From Linum tenue (Eukaryota > Streptophyta > Magnoliopsida > Malpighiales > Linaceae), in assembly GCA_946122785.1 (NCBI GenBank), contig CAMGYJ010000006.1:40134066-40198065 (forward strand): 64,000 bases of DNA, read 5' to 3'. Below the pieces are notes generated by a model that worked only from the letters and a program-made list of their open reading frames with translations, ran no database searches and was not told the DNA's origin. How positions within the stretch are numbered: position 1 is the first letter of the stretch; every line of letters begins with the position of its first letter. This document shows positions 21,391-32,825 of the stretch, piece after piece. The position numbers and the translations under genes were made by a program.

Positions 21391-22747
21391 TTATAATCGG
21401 CTTTAACATATTGAATTCTTGAGCTTTATGTAACTATCTCATGGTATGTTTAAGCCGATTGGTGCTATTTGAGGGAGAATTAATTCAGAATGGTTGAAAA
21501 GCCATTACCATCTTGTGTTGGAGTTTTGGTGTGTTTTAGGTGAAGAAATTTACGGAGAAAGCACAATAGGTACGCAGCAGAAGGCAGACGTGAAATGGGC
21601 TTAAAGCCCAGGAAGTGTGAACCGGAGTTGGAGAGGTAGTGGAACTTAATTGGACAGGGAAGGAGAGAGGTCGGAAGGGAATTGGAGTTTTTGGAATTAA
21701 GAGGCCTATCGTCTTTGTCTTTTTCTAGAGGGGAGACTTAGACTGTAATCAATTGGCGGAAGTTGGGGAATAGTTGAGGACAAGCGGAGGAAACGCATCG
21801 CATTGGTGGAGAAACTTGACCGGGAATTAAAAAGGAAGAAGTCCTATATTACCAGTACATACTTTTTGGGGACATAATTCTTTTGGGTGAGAGCAGCAAT
21901 GCGACTCGGAGACAAAGGACCAGCGCAACACATGGAACAGATCACTAGTATCGCGGATCGGAAGAGAAAATCAGATTTTGTGCTTCTATTCGTATCAGTA
22001 TTTTCTCTCATTTTAGTTACAAGTATCATGATGAACAAGAACATGATTGTGTGTTTTAGTTTTATAGTGAACTAAAACCTAATTTCCGGGGGAAACAATA
22101 TAGGATGTAGCTATTTCTTGATTTGATGGATTGATTCATAGTTCTTTTCTTCCAATCTCTATTGCATGAAATTGCTTAATACTTTATGTTGACTAGCCAC
22201 CAATGCAATGATTTGTAGTTAATTAAGTTATTAGCGGCAGTGAAACCCTAATGACTAAACATATTTTATGTGACATAGTAACTTATCGAAGCGATAGTGG
22301 ATTAAATAAGGTGTTATGCAGTCTTAATTGGGATATCGGGTTTCAGGCTAAACAGTTAATTCATTGAGCTACGACAGTAGGATTTGAATGAATTGTTTAG
22401 TACGTAGTAATTCCCGACAGGGATAGCTAGCACAATAGAGATATCCTGGCCGTAGAGAATTGGATTAAACCTATTAGAATATGTGAATTAATTTTGATAT
22501 GATAGGTAGTGAGTCCCGGTGTTTCTCCCAAACCTTTCCCCATTGATTTTCTCCCGACAGTTTTCATTTGCTTAATTTGTTTAGTTTATTTTTCTTTTAG
22601 AAATTAGCCACATTAAACTATTTTCACCTATAGTTTGCTCCATAGAATTGATATAATATAAGGTTGTACCAGTCCCTGAGAGACGATACCCGGACTTTCT
22701 GGTTTACTACGAGATAGGATTAAGGCATATACGCTTTTGCCCTATCA
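21391..22747 (+). repeat. 5' LTR of element C
   Basis: Starts TTATAATCGGC (TG changed to TT; the 3' LTR has TGATAATCGGC) and ends ...TTTTGCCCTATCA. This LTR family lacks the TTCACGG palindromes of its neighbours. Confidence 0.9.
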
Positions 22748-22753
22748 AGTTTT

Positions 22754-22771
22754 TGGCGCCGTTGCCGGGGA
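22754..22771 (+). other. PBS of element C, tRNA-Asp
   Basis: TGGCGCCGTTGCCGGGGA, exact complement of the plant tRNA-Asp 3' end as I know it, six bases after the LTR end. Confidence 0.9.
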
Positions 22772-22866
22772 CTGCCATACCTTGTTTTTATTGATTATTC
22801 AGAGTGAACTATTTTGATCTGGGTGTTAGTGTACAGGTGAATATTTCAGGTTTATCCAGCTCGTGC

Positions 22867-23172
22867 ATGCCTAGGAGGACGAGCGACAAGTTACTGCCAC
22901 TAGATCCAGAGATAGAAAAGACCTGTCGACAGAATAGGAAGCATGTCAAGTTAGGGAAGCAGCCTACCACAACCACAACTCCTAGGCCTTCCCTAACCAA
23001 GAATCGTCAACAAAGAGGGCAGGCTTCATCACTTGTCGTCCCTACACCACCACCATCACCTCGTGACATTGAGCCTGTCATCATGGCAAACGAATTTACC
23101 CCCTTAACCACTCACCTTATTTCCTTAGTCAAAACGACTCAAATTGACCTCCAACATGACTCGTTTTTCCTT
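22867..23172 (+). pseudogene. Gag N-terminus of element C
   Basis: From ATG 22867 the frame reads MPRRTSDKLLPLDPEIEKTC, a typical Athila gag start, followed by a basic, Thr/Pro-rich linker and MANEFTPLTTHL. The frame is open upstream to 22804 but the second Met fits the family start better. It is cut at 23172 where a foreign LTR begins; the rest of gag, the protease and most of RT are missing. Confidence 0.75.
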
Positions 23173-24156
23173 TGACGAGATTACCAATTCCCTTATCGAA
23201 TCTCTGAAAATTCCCATAAGATCAACTGGTTGGATTCCGATACTTTATATATGATGACCCATATATTTATATCCGTACTAAAATCGTCCCCTCAATATTA
23301 AACATCCATCTGTTTACAACCCGAAGTACTCATACTACATCCATTATTAGCCATGCAGTTCTCCTTCACATAAACGCAAAATCCACTATTAATTAATTGC
23401 CCTACTTCAATTAATTAAAATCTTACGTACTCAACCTCGAATGCAACCTAGATTTAATTGTTTGACGAACTACCTTTATTCTTACTAAAATATAAATATA
23501 TCTACTTACTCAAATCATGCATGCTAGTAAGATCAAATTCTCGACACATAATTTACAAGGTAATTAAATTAATAATCTTAACATAACTATTTGCCCATCT
23601 CTTACATAGCTACATATTAATTTAATAGGTCATTTTCCCGTGCATGCTAAATCCTACGTAGGTGATTTTAACGTGTAATATTCCATGAGCCATATTTAAT
23701 TTACATACGCAAATTAAATAGTTCCAATCACGTCACAATTATTCCTATTATACGAATCGTATTGAAATTTAACTAAACTGTTACTCTATTAATTTTTTTG
23801 AAGCCATGTATGAGAAACTCCACGTTAGATATTCCTCCCCGTTACTATCATTAATTCAATAACTCCGGTAATTACTCAATTAATATAACTAGATACCCGA
23901 AACTTAAATCGACGTGGAAGAGGAGGTCTAGCTTGTTACCTTAACTTCGTGCCTAGAACGTGATGGCGGTTGTCCAAACTATATTCGACGTTGATCTCGT
24001 CGATTGATCACCCAATCACCGATCGTGGGTCCTATATTAACGATAGGAGAAGGTGATGTCGAGGGAGATCGAGCAATGACGAGGATGTTCGAACTACTAT
24101 TGAATGAGGCTTCCACCGTAAGAAGTGTGAATTGATGCTAGAGCTGCTTATTGTTG

Positions 24157-24560
24157 TCGTGAAGAAAAAGGAATGGAAATGGAGTTGCTGCCTTCCTTAT
24201 GTTAGTCGAGAGGAAGGAGAATGGAAGGGACTGGGTTCTTTTTGGTTGTCGAGATGAATGAAAGCATGTTGCTTGCTTGAGTTGTTGCGGCCGAGAGGAG
24301 AAAATGGAAGACAATTGCTGTCTTGTGTCGAGAGGGGGAAAAGGAGAAGGTGTTGCCTTCTTGTTTGCTGCCGAGGAGAATGAATGAATGGAAGGTTTGC
24401 CTCGAGTTGTCGAGAAGTGAATGGAGTGGAGGGGAGCTGCTGGAGCCTTGTTGTCGAGAGGGAGAATGAAAGAAGGTGTTGGGTCTCTTGGTTTGTTTTT
24501 GTGTCGAGAAGAAGATGGAAGGGTTGCTACTGCTGTTTTATTGGAAGAGATGAACGGAAG
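24157..24560 (-). repeat. Degenerate tandem array, 40-50 bp units
   Basis: The plus strand repeats the pattern 'tgtcgagaggg' + 'gaatggaagg' + 'gttgctgcctt' about nine times with changing spacing (starts near 24157, 24207, 24247, 24289, 24335, 24371, 24407, 24452, 24501). It lies in the putative U5/R side of the foreign LTR. Confidence 0.65.
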
Positions 24561-24777
24561 CATTCCTTCTTCCTTAATGGAATTCTACTATATTGATTGG
24601 GTCTTATCTTGCCATTATTTTTGATCTAGAGTAATTGTTGTAGGGACCAAGTGGTTGAATAATTGGTAGTGCTAGATGTAGGGATATGATGATTTATGAA
24701 GGTTGCAACTCTCTAAGAGTAAGGACATGTAAATGGGGAGCCAGTCATTGTAAGTGTTCGCCATCGGCTGTAATTAG

Positions 24778-24822
<45 letters not shown>
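24778..24822 (+). repeat. (ATT)15 microsatellite
   Basis: Fifteen uninterrupted ATT units within the foreign LTR. Confidence 0.95.
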
Positions 24823-24918
24823 GTCTCGAATTTGTTGTTGTAATCCTTCGTACGTAATCGTCTATCTAAACGTTCACTTACTATGGCCGAATAAGAACCC
24901 AAATGTCGGGGTGTAACA

Positions 24919-25590
24919 CTAATCTAGTCTTGAACTGGGAAAAATGTCACTTCATGGTGACAGAAGGTATAGTGCTTGGTCATCGAATTTCTGCGAGGGG
25001 AATAGAAGTTGATAAAGCTAAGATTGAAATCATTAAAAAACTTCCCCTTCTCATCACAATCAAAGGAATTAGAAGTTTTCTAGGTGATGCCGGTTTCTAC
25101 CGGAGATTTATTAAATACTTCTCAAAGATCACCAAGCCCTTATGTGTTTTGTTGGCCAAAGATACTGCGTTTAACTTCTCTGATGAGTGTTTGCAGGCCT
25201 TCAATCGACTTAAGAAGGAGTTAACCTCTGCTCCCACTATCACTGCACCCGACTGGACTTTGCCATTTGAAATTATGTGCGATGCTAGTGACTTTGCAGT
25301 CGGGGCAGTTTTGGGACAGAGGAAGGAAGGTAAGTTGCACGCGATGTACTATGCAAGTAAGCTTCTTAACGATGCACAATTGAACTATTCCACTACTGAA
25401 AAACAGCTACTTGCTGTGGTGTTTTCTTTTGATAAATTTCGATCTTATTTGATGGGATCAAAGACAGTCGTGTACACTGACCATGCAGCTATAAGGCACC
25501 TTCTCTTAAAGAAGGAGGCCAAGCCGAGATTGCTTCGTTGGCTTCTTCTTTTGCATGAATTCGACGTTGAAATTCGTGACAAGAAAGGTT
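24919..25590 (+). pseudogene. RT thumb and RNase H of element C
   Basis: Reads [52 protein letters not shown] (RT connection), then RNase H with [50 protein letters not shown]. It ends in RDKKG followed by TAG (25591-25593), where related elements read on into the tether and integrase, so the stop is a point mutation. The RT palm and YxDD box are absent (upstream replaced by the foreign LTR). RNase H would remove RNA from the hybrid and cut the PPT primer. Confidence 0.85.
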
Positions 25591-25593
25591 AGG

Positions 25594-26926
25594 CGAATCT
25601 GGTAGCCGATCACCTTTCTAGACTTGAGCTTGAGTCAATTCCTAAGGACAAGGTTGAGATCAATGAGTCTTTTCGAGACGAGCAACTTTATGCTCTCCTT
25701 GTCGAACAAGCTCCCTAGTATGCAGACCTTGCGAATTATCTCGCCACAGGTAAGCTCCCTGACTTGTCTTATCAACAGCGCAAGAAGTTGATCACTATTG
25801 CCAAGAATTATATATGTGAAGATCCCTTCCTATATAAGCATTGTGCTGATACCATGGTAAGAAGATGTATTCCTGAGTGTGAGGCTAAGTCAGTGTTAAA
25901 TTTCTGTCATAGCATGGCCACAGGAGGTCACTTTGGACCTCATAGGAAAGCAGCAAAGGTGTTACAATCTGGATTTTATTGGCCTTCTCTATTTCGAGAT
26001 GCCCGTGATTTTGTTGCTCAATGTGATAGGTGCCAAACAACAAGGAACATATCTGCAAGGATGGAGATGCCGCAGACCTCAATCTTGGAGGAAGAAATGT
26101 TTGATGAATGGGGAGTGGATTTCATGGGGCCATTCCCACCATCTTTCAACAACAAGTATATCTTAGTCGCAGTCGACTATGTATTTAAATGGGTGGAGGC
26201 AGTAGCATTGCCCACCAATGACTCAAAGACGGTGGTGAATTTCATGAGAAAGAACGTGTTCCCCAGATTTGGAGTCCCTCGAGTTCACATCAGTGACGAG
26301 GGCACACACTTCATGGGAAAGGAGTTGAACACGTTGTTGGCAAGATATGGGGTTAAGCATCAAGTGGCCACACCCTATCATCCACAAACCAGCGGGCAAG
26401 TGGAAGTTTCCAACAGAGAATTGAAACACATTCTGGAGACCACAGTGAATTCAACAAGGAAAGATTGGACAAGGAAGTTAGATTATGCACTTTGGGCATA
26501 TCGGACTGCTTTCAAGACTCCTTTAGGCTTGTCTCCTTACAGATTGGTGTTTGGTAAAGCTTATCACTTTCCTGTCGAGCTCGAGCATAAGGCGTATTAG
26601 GCTATCAAGAAGCTGAATTTTGATCTACAAATTGCTGAAGAGAAGCGTCGGTTGCAACTGAATGAGCTTGATGAGATTGGGCTTAATGCCAATGAAGGGA
26701 GTTCAAGGTGGGAGAGAAGGTATTACTTTTCAACTCACGCCTCAAACTCTTTCCTGGAAAATTGAAGTCAATGTGGTCCGGACCATTTAGGGTGACCAAA
26801 GTGTACCCACATGGTGCAATCCAGATTCTTGGTGATCAAGGGGCGTTTAAAGTAAATGGTCAGAGGCTCAAGCACTATATTGAAGGGGTTTCCGTCCTGG
26901 AAATCTCAACATATCATCTGGAATGA
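25594..26926 (+). pseudogene. Integrase of element C
   Basis: After the stop the frame continues ANLVADHLSRLELES, a second stop at about 25717 and then a long frame. The zinc finger HH-CC is seen in [17 protein letters not shown] ... QCDRCQ; the catalytic triad in [11 protein letters not shown] (D), HISDEGTHF (D) and [14 protein letters not shown] (E); the GPF motif in [20 protein letters not shown] at about 26598 and a frameshift near 26700 break the C-terminus. No chromodomain follows the GPF region, consistent with a non-chromovirus. All three catalytic acids are kept. Confidence 0.85.
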
Positions 26927-26958
26927 GCTATTTTACGTCAAGCTAGCGACGAAAAACA

Positions 26959-26980
26959 AGCGCTTCTCGGGAGGCAACCC
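26959..26980 (+). other. Conserved AGCGCTT..GGGAGGCAACCC motif (C)
   Basis: Same motif as at 15950-15970; here about 30 bp after the integrase stop, reading ALLGRQP in one frame. Confidence 0.6.
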
Positions 26981-27236
26981 AAGGTGAGTTTTTCTTTCAA
27001 ATGTTTCTATTTTTTTAGTTTTAAAGTGTGTCTAGAGGCTCTCCGCCAACTTTCAGCTCCAAAAGCTTTGAGGATGGTATTATTTGGAGTTTTGTAGAAG
27101 CACAAGCAGGTTGCGGAAGCACAGGGAGGCTGCAAAATTCGCACAAGCAAACTGAAAATGGGAGGAAGGACTATTCTGAAATTTTTGGGGAGGAAGCGGG
27201 GATTGAAAGGGAGTTTCACCTGCCGAAGAAAAAGGG

Positions 27237-27244
27237 TATAAAAA
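27237..27244 (+). promoter_or_regulatory. Possible internal TATA box (C)
   Basis: TATAAAAA in AAAGGGTATAAAAAAAG, about 700 bp before the 3' ORF, followed by a GC-rich leader (27290-27560). The position matches the internal TATA boxes of A, F and G, but no TTCACGG palindrome cluster precedes it. The 226-residue frame 27028-27708 spans this region and is judged non-coding leader. Confidence 0.45.
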
Positions 27245-27953
27245 AAGAAAGACAAAAATCGAAGAAAAAAAAGCAGACAGGAAACGAGTATGGGCTTGCT
27301 CCCTTCCATCTCTTCCCTCGTTCTCGTCATCCCTTGCTTCCGACCGGCGGCGCCTTCCTTCTCCACCGCGCCTCCAGCCTGCCGGCGGCGGTTTTCTTCA
27401 TTCGAAGCCGTGCCAGCCACCTCGTCTCTTCTTTGCCAGAACCCTCCAACCTCGGATCGTCTGCGAGCTCGGCGTCTTCCGCATCGTCACGTCGTCACAA
27501 GCCAACACCGAGGTCGATCTCCTGTCGGGCATCTTTGGTAGTCCTCGTCGAATCACAGCACCGCCAACACCTCTACTCCCTCATCTCCAAACTATTTTTC
27601 CCTTCCCCATATCTGATTCGCCTAGTTCTTGCAATTAGCGAAGGAATTCGAAAATTAAGGTTCTTCAAATTGGGGATTTTGCCTAATTTCGAATATGATG
27701 GAGTGTGATGATTGATTGATTGGTCCAATTGAAGTGGAACTACTGTCTAGAAGGAGATTTGCATAAGATTTTATGGGTGCATGAGCCGAATTCGACATTG
27801 TAGTATACATGGTCATTATTTATTGGGAATTGCAGCTTGAAATTGGTTGATTTAAGGTTCCAGAATTGGGTATTTTCCAGTTTGGTTGCTATTAAAGTGG
27901 AATTCTGGGTAGAAGAGTTGAAAAATTGTGAAGATTGAAGATTCAAGGAAGAT

Positions 27954-29614
27954 ATGGGACGTCAACGATTTATCCCTCCACCTCGGTAATTCAAGATAAC
28001 TGATCAAAGTGTGGATGGGAAGATTGTGTATCATTCGTGGACGATTACAGACAACCACAAGGTGACCAATAAAGACAGATCAATTCCAGAAGTCCCTCCA
28101 CAATTTCAAGCGGTCAACATGCCTGCTCGATTTCACAGGGTGATCACCGGCCAGGTTGGCCCCACGATGCGGTCCCGAAATATTGAGATGACTTCTCCAG
28201 CTCCATCTCCACCACAACAGCCTGCTCATGTGCCTTCCGAATAAACTGCAGTCCCAGATTCAACCCCTAGTGCATCACCTGAGAGCATGCCAGCAAAGAG
28301 GACTCGTCTCCAACAATCGAACTCGTCTTCCCAGCCACAGAGGAAGACCTCTTCTTTAGCACCTGCCCCATCTTCGACACCACGTCGTACTACCCAAATT
28401 ACAAGCAGGAATACGACTGATTCTTCTCTTCCAAAGGACGTCACTAAGAGTCTAAGACGTTCGGTCGACCATTCCAACTCCAATAACATAAAGAGAAGTA
28501 TGCAGATCTGATGGAACGAAAGATCATCCCATCTCAGTTCATGGACTATGAAGCATTGCAAAAGAGCGAGCGAGCTGAGGAGGTGATGGCTTATTTCCGA
28601 AGGATGAATTGGCCAAGATTTCCGGAGCTGCACTTCCCCACCTATCCACACCTCACCAGAGCATTCTTGGCCACCTACAGCTTCGAGGATAGTGGGGTTG
28701 AGAGCAAGCTTCAGAGTACTTTGGTCGGGCAAATCAAGTCTCTCAGTTTGAGCCAAGTGAACCGAGCACTTCACTTCGACGGTGCAGCAGATGCAATTCC
28801 TCATGAAGAACAGGATTTGGGTGCTTTTTGGAAGACAATTGTTGCAAATGGAAAGGACTTCAATCCTAGTTCTTCAAGGAGAGCATCTATCCGAGATCTT
28901 GTGATCCCACTAGTACACGACTACTTGGCTCAAACTGTCTTGGGAAAGGGATCCAATGCCAGTGGTGTCTACACACATGATCTCAGGTACATTCACAGTT
29001 TCGTCACAGGAGCACCATTGTATGTTGGATACCTGGTGGGTAAGATGTTTGAAAATAAAGAAGCCAAAACAGATGGAGTAATTATGTGTGGGGAATCACT
29101 ACAGCCTTAGCTCGAGCTTACTGGGGTTACCAGAGACCCCTATGAGTTTGGAGATAGGTCATGGATCGACTCTGCTTGGGGAAATAGCGTTAGCAAATTG
29201 GGTTTCATGAGGAGAGCAGGTTATCGCGATGAATATCGAAAAAGGGCAGCAAAGGCTGCTAGATCAGCTTCTGCTTCAGCATCATCCACAACACCATCAA
29301 TAGCTACTCCGACCACAGCTATTGCTCCTACGCCGGTACTCATGGGAACTTCTACTTCACCATCACCATCACTAGCAGCAGCAGGACACTCTGCAACGAT
29401 TGTCGGTCAACGTCAGCAGTCCCATTCACCTTCGGTTCAGCGTCCAGGAGGTACCCCACTACTTGTGCCATCTTCACCAACATCTAAAGACAATCTCCGA
29501 GACAGAATAGCTATCTTGGAAGCCAAAGACGCAGAGAAAGATAAGAAAATCAAGGAGCTCATCGAGTTAATAGTTGAGAAGTTCGGCAGTTCGTTGTCTT
29601 CCCCTCCTTCATAG
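27954..29614 (+). pseudogene. ATHILA ORF-1-like 3' ORF of element C
   Basis: From ATG 27954 (MGRQRFIPPPR) the frame has stops near 27987 and 28242, a basic Ser/Pro-rich N-terminal region, and shifts frame near 28500. The main domain (28511-29110) reads MDYEALQKSERAEEVMAYF, FPTYPHLTRAFLATYSF, SLSLSQVNRALHF, LGAFWKTIVANGKDFNPSSS, RDLVIPLVHDYLAQTVLGKG and SFVTGAPLYVGYLVG, matching the motif order I know for the ATHILA ORF-1 family. After a stop at 29108-29110 the same frame continues to a Ser/Thr/Pro-rich tail and a C-terminal charged helix (DRIAILEAKDAEKDKKIKEL) that could form a coiled coil. Function unknown. Confidence 0.8.
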
Positions 29615-31157
29615 GAGCTTGTCCCGAGGTTCTTTTTCTTTTCTTCTTTTCTTTGTGAATACTTCTCGTAGTGGATGTTCTGTAATAATGTTAGCTAGGT
29701 GAACCTGTTGGTGTGTCGTGTGTAGTAGCAGACATTCCTGAGTGTGGGGTGGATGTTATGTGTTCTTGTCGTGTTTTATGTTTAGGTGTCAAGTCTTAGG
29801 TGTCCACAGTGTCTCGTCATTAGTTTCCAAAAAAAATTGGCATTAGGTTGTGCACAGCCAAATTGCATGCAGTTTGCCTGTGCTGGTGCAGTCTGCCTGT
29901 GCTAACCTAATGGCTAAAAAACACCTAAAAATCAGAAAAATTAAAAACAAAACCTTGTACTCTTGTGGTAACATGATATAAATGATCGTGATGCATGTGA
30001 AACGAGTTTGTGCTTGAATGAAATCATCAAAATCACCCCACTAGTGTTGAATTGCAAAGTTCTTCACAATGAGCTTGATAGTTTGACTGACTCGGTATGC
30101 TTTGAATGAGCAAATTCTTTTAGCAACACTCTCTTTTGGGAGGATAGTGTAATGACTTTTGGTGAAGTGGTTAGGTGGAGAGCATTGACCATTCGACATG
30201 TTTGGATACCGTGCTTACTTGCATCTGTTGTGAGCTTTTGATTTTGCAATGAGTCTCTCTGTTTTGAATGTTTTAGATGGGGTGAACTGTATCTTTCTAA
30301 AAGAAAAAATCCTACCTGACAAGTAAAATATAAGAATGTTGCCATAACAATTAAAATGTGGGTAAAAATACCAAAATCGTGTGAGGCAATCACTCATTGC
30401 ACAGGGTGATTAGGAAAGGTTCAACTGAGCATCGGTTCACAACTGTACGATGTTGCTTATCAAGTACGATCCCGTGTTGAGTGAAGTGTCGTTTGAGGAT
30501 GTGCAGTGATCCTCCACACGGACCGAGGAAAAGGAGTTGAAAGAAGCCCTTATGCGAGTGCTAAGAAGCAGAAATTGCTCTTGCTCGGTCACCAGTAGTA
30601 AGAAACAAATCCCACTTGTACTAAGTACAAACACTCGGCAAGCAAAATCAGAAAGAGAGAAAGCCTCTCCTTGTCAGAAAGGTAGTGATGTGCTTAAAGT
30701 AAAAACCAAGTTTGCTAAAAGCTTCCCCCATTTGTTTTTTAGACTCATGCTTAGTTAACTGCTTATGATTGGTGCGAGTTAGCCAGATTGTCCTCACGAG
30801 ATATGCACCTCACTGATGTGGTTAGATTCTCTTAATAACTGTTGCACCATAAGTTGTTAGCCACCCACTACCGACGACCTGAATTGAGTGTTTTCTAATT
30901 GCGTTTTTTGATGGATTTGAGTCAGTCAATGGTAAAGGGTTGCAAGACCTTGAGTGTGGGGTTAAAGGTATGATCATTAAAGCACAACTCGTCCTTTGAG
31001 AAAGAAACTACTGATTACAACAAGAGTACAAGAAATTTTTTGTTTTGTTTTGAGTGTTTGATTTGTGAGTCTGTAATGTGTCATTGTTATGGATTGTTAG
31101 GTCAGTGTATCTTTTGAGTCGTTTCTTAGGGACAAGCAACAACTGAGTGTTGGGTTG
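29615..31157 (+). repeat. 3' region and degenerate PPT of element C
   Basis: Non-coding. Contains 'gagtgtggggt' purine tracts (29739, 30952), a block at about 30509-30589 also present in J (55654-55738), and just before the LTR a decayed form of the hairpin-PPT pair ('ttcttagggacaagcaac' then 'gagtgttgggttg'). The short ORFs here are not conserved. Confidence 0.65.
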
Positions 31158-32514
31158 TGATAATCGGCTTTAACATATTGAATTCTTGAGCTTTATGTGA
31201 CTATCCCATGGTATGTTTAAGCCGATTGGTGCTATTTGATGGATATTTAATTCGGAATGGTTGAAAAGCCATTATCATCTTGTGTTGGAGTTTTGGTGTG
31301 TTTTAGGTGAAGAAATTTACGGAGAAAGCACAATAGCTACGCAACAGAAGGCAGACGTGAAGTGGGCTTAAAGTCCAGGAAGTGTGAGACGGAGTTGGAG
31401 AGGTAGTGGGATTTAAATTGGACAGAGAAGGAGAGAGGTCGGAAGGCAATTGGAGTTTTGGGAATTAAGAGGCCCATCTTCTTTGTCTCTTTCTAGAGGG
31501 GAGACTTAGATTGGAATTAATTGGCGGAAGATGGGGAATAATTGAGGACAAGCGGAGGAAACGCAACGTATTGTTGGAGAAGCTCGACCGGGAATTAAAA
31601 AGGAAGAAGTCCTCTGTTACCATGACATACTTTTTGGGGACGGAATTCTTTTGGGCGAGAGCAACAGTGCGACTCGGAGATGAAGGACGAGCGCAACGAT
31701 TGGAGCAGATCACTAATATCGCGGATCGGAAGAGCAAATCAGATTTTGTGTTTCTATTCGTATTAGTATTTTCTCTCCTTTTCATTACTAGCATCATGAT
31801 GAACAAGAACATGATTGTGTGCTTTAGTTTTATCCTGAACTAAACCCTAATTTCTGGGGGAAACAATATAGGATGTAGCTATTTCTTGATTTGATGGATT
31901 GATTCATAGTTCTTTTCTTCCAATCTCTATTGCATGGAATTGCTTAATGCTTTGTGTTGACTTGCCACCAATACAATGATTTGTATTTAATTAGGTTATT
32001 AGCGACAGTGAAACCCTAATGACTAAACATATTTCATGTGACATAGTAGCTTATCGAAGCGTCAGTGGATTAAATAAGGTGCTATGAAGTCTTAATTGGG
32101 ATATCAGTTTTCAGGCTAAACAGTTAATTCATTGAGCTATGACAGTAGGATTTGAATTAATTGTTTAGTACGTAGTAATTCCCGTCAGGGATAGCTAGCA
32201 CAATAGAGATATCCTGGTTGTAGAGAATTGGATTAAACCGATTAGAATATGTGAATTAATTTTGATATGATAGGTAGTGAGTCCCGGTGTTTCTCCCAGA
32301 GCTTTCCCCATTGATTTTCTCCCGACTGTTTTCATTTGCTTAATTTGTTTAGTTTATTTTTCTTTTCGAAATTAGTCAGTCACATTAAACTATTTTCACC
32401 TATAGTTTGCTCCATAGAGTTTATATAAGGTTGTACCAGTCCCAAAGAAATGATGCCCGGACTTTCCGGTTTACTACGAGATAGGATTAAGCCATATACG
32501 CTTTTGCCCTATCA
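31158..32514 (+). repeat. 3' LTR of element C
   Basis: Starts TGATAATCGGC and ends ...TTTTGCCCTATCA, colinear with 21391-22747. The next bases, CCAAG, belong to the target LTR H. Confidence 0.9.
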
Positions 32515-32712
32515 CCAAGACTTCTCTTCGGTTTTTTTGTGCTTTTCGACCTCCAATCGTCCCGAAAGTTTTCCTCGACCCTTCCACACGTGCTAGGACA
32601 TGAAATGTACCAAAACAAGCACAATCTAGCGTGAAATATGTCAAGGGACGATGAAATACAAAGCCACTATCAAGAAATGAGGGCTAAAATGTGTACAATT
32701 GGACCCGAATCA
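32515..32712 (-). repeat. LTR of element H, part 2
   Basis: Continues the H LTR interrupted by C and reaches the LTR start, read on the minus strand as TGATTCGGGTCC, at 32712. 'acaagcacaatctagcgtgaaa' corresponds to the conserved start region of the other LTRs. Confidence 0.75.
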
Positions 32713-32825
32713 GTCAGACCATGACTACCCAGCTCCGTCCTGAATGGCACATTCTTAACCAATTGTTGGGAAAGTCCTACGCCCCTAGGAGTGGCTCAGC
32801 CAGTCACCTCCAGCCGGGTGCAGTG
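32713..32825. other. Unassigned 113-bp spacer
   Basis: Sequence between the H LTR start and the truncated F LTR. I cannot match it to any other part of the window and see no ORF or motif; it may be flanking DNA of H or filler at the breakpoint that removed the end of the F LTR. Confidence 0.4.

Larger units (their letters stand above)
23173..24918 (-). mobile_element. Foreign LTR (chromovirus-like) inside element C
   Basis: Bounded by TGACGAG... on the left and ...GGGTGTAACA on the right, i.e. TGTTACACCCC...CA when read on the minus strand. The two edges join gag codon ~100 of C to the RT thumb region, so the LTR replaces about 2-3 kb of coding sequence. I find no matching target duplication (TCCTT left, CTAAT right). 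It is therefore either a solo LTR that later suffered deletion or the surviving end of a larger insertion. Contains an ATT microsatellite and a degenerate tandem array. The Ser/Pro-rich frame 24563-24138 is a by-product of that array, not a gene. Confidence 0.6.
21391..32514 (+). mobile_element. Athila-like element C, full-length but internally damaged
   Basis: Two LTRs of about 1357 bp in direct repeat, tRNA-Asp PBS, gag N-terminus, RT/RNase H, integrase, 3' ORF and 3' region. Flanks CCAGG (21386-21390) and CCAAG (32515-32519) are a probable 5-bp target site duplication with one mismatch. The target is the H LTR, whose two halves flank C. In the first 102 aligned bases the LTRs differ at seven positions by my count, so this is not a recent insertion. 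Coding regions are broken and gag-to-RT is replaced by a foreign LTR. Confidence 0.85.

Noticed and set aside
24138..24563. 141-residue Ser/Pro-rich frame on the minus strand
   Set aside because: Produced by the degenerate tandem array in the foreign LTR; no conserved domain.
27028..27708. 226-residue open frame downstream of integrase in element C
   Set aside because: Low-complexity, Ser/Arg-rich, overlaps the putative TATA box and leader; no counterpart frame in the leaders of A, E, F or G.
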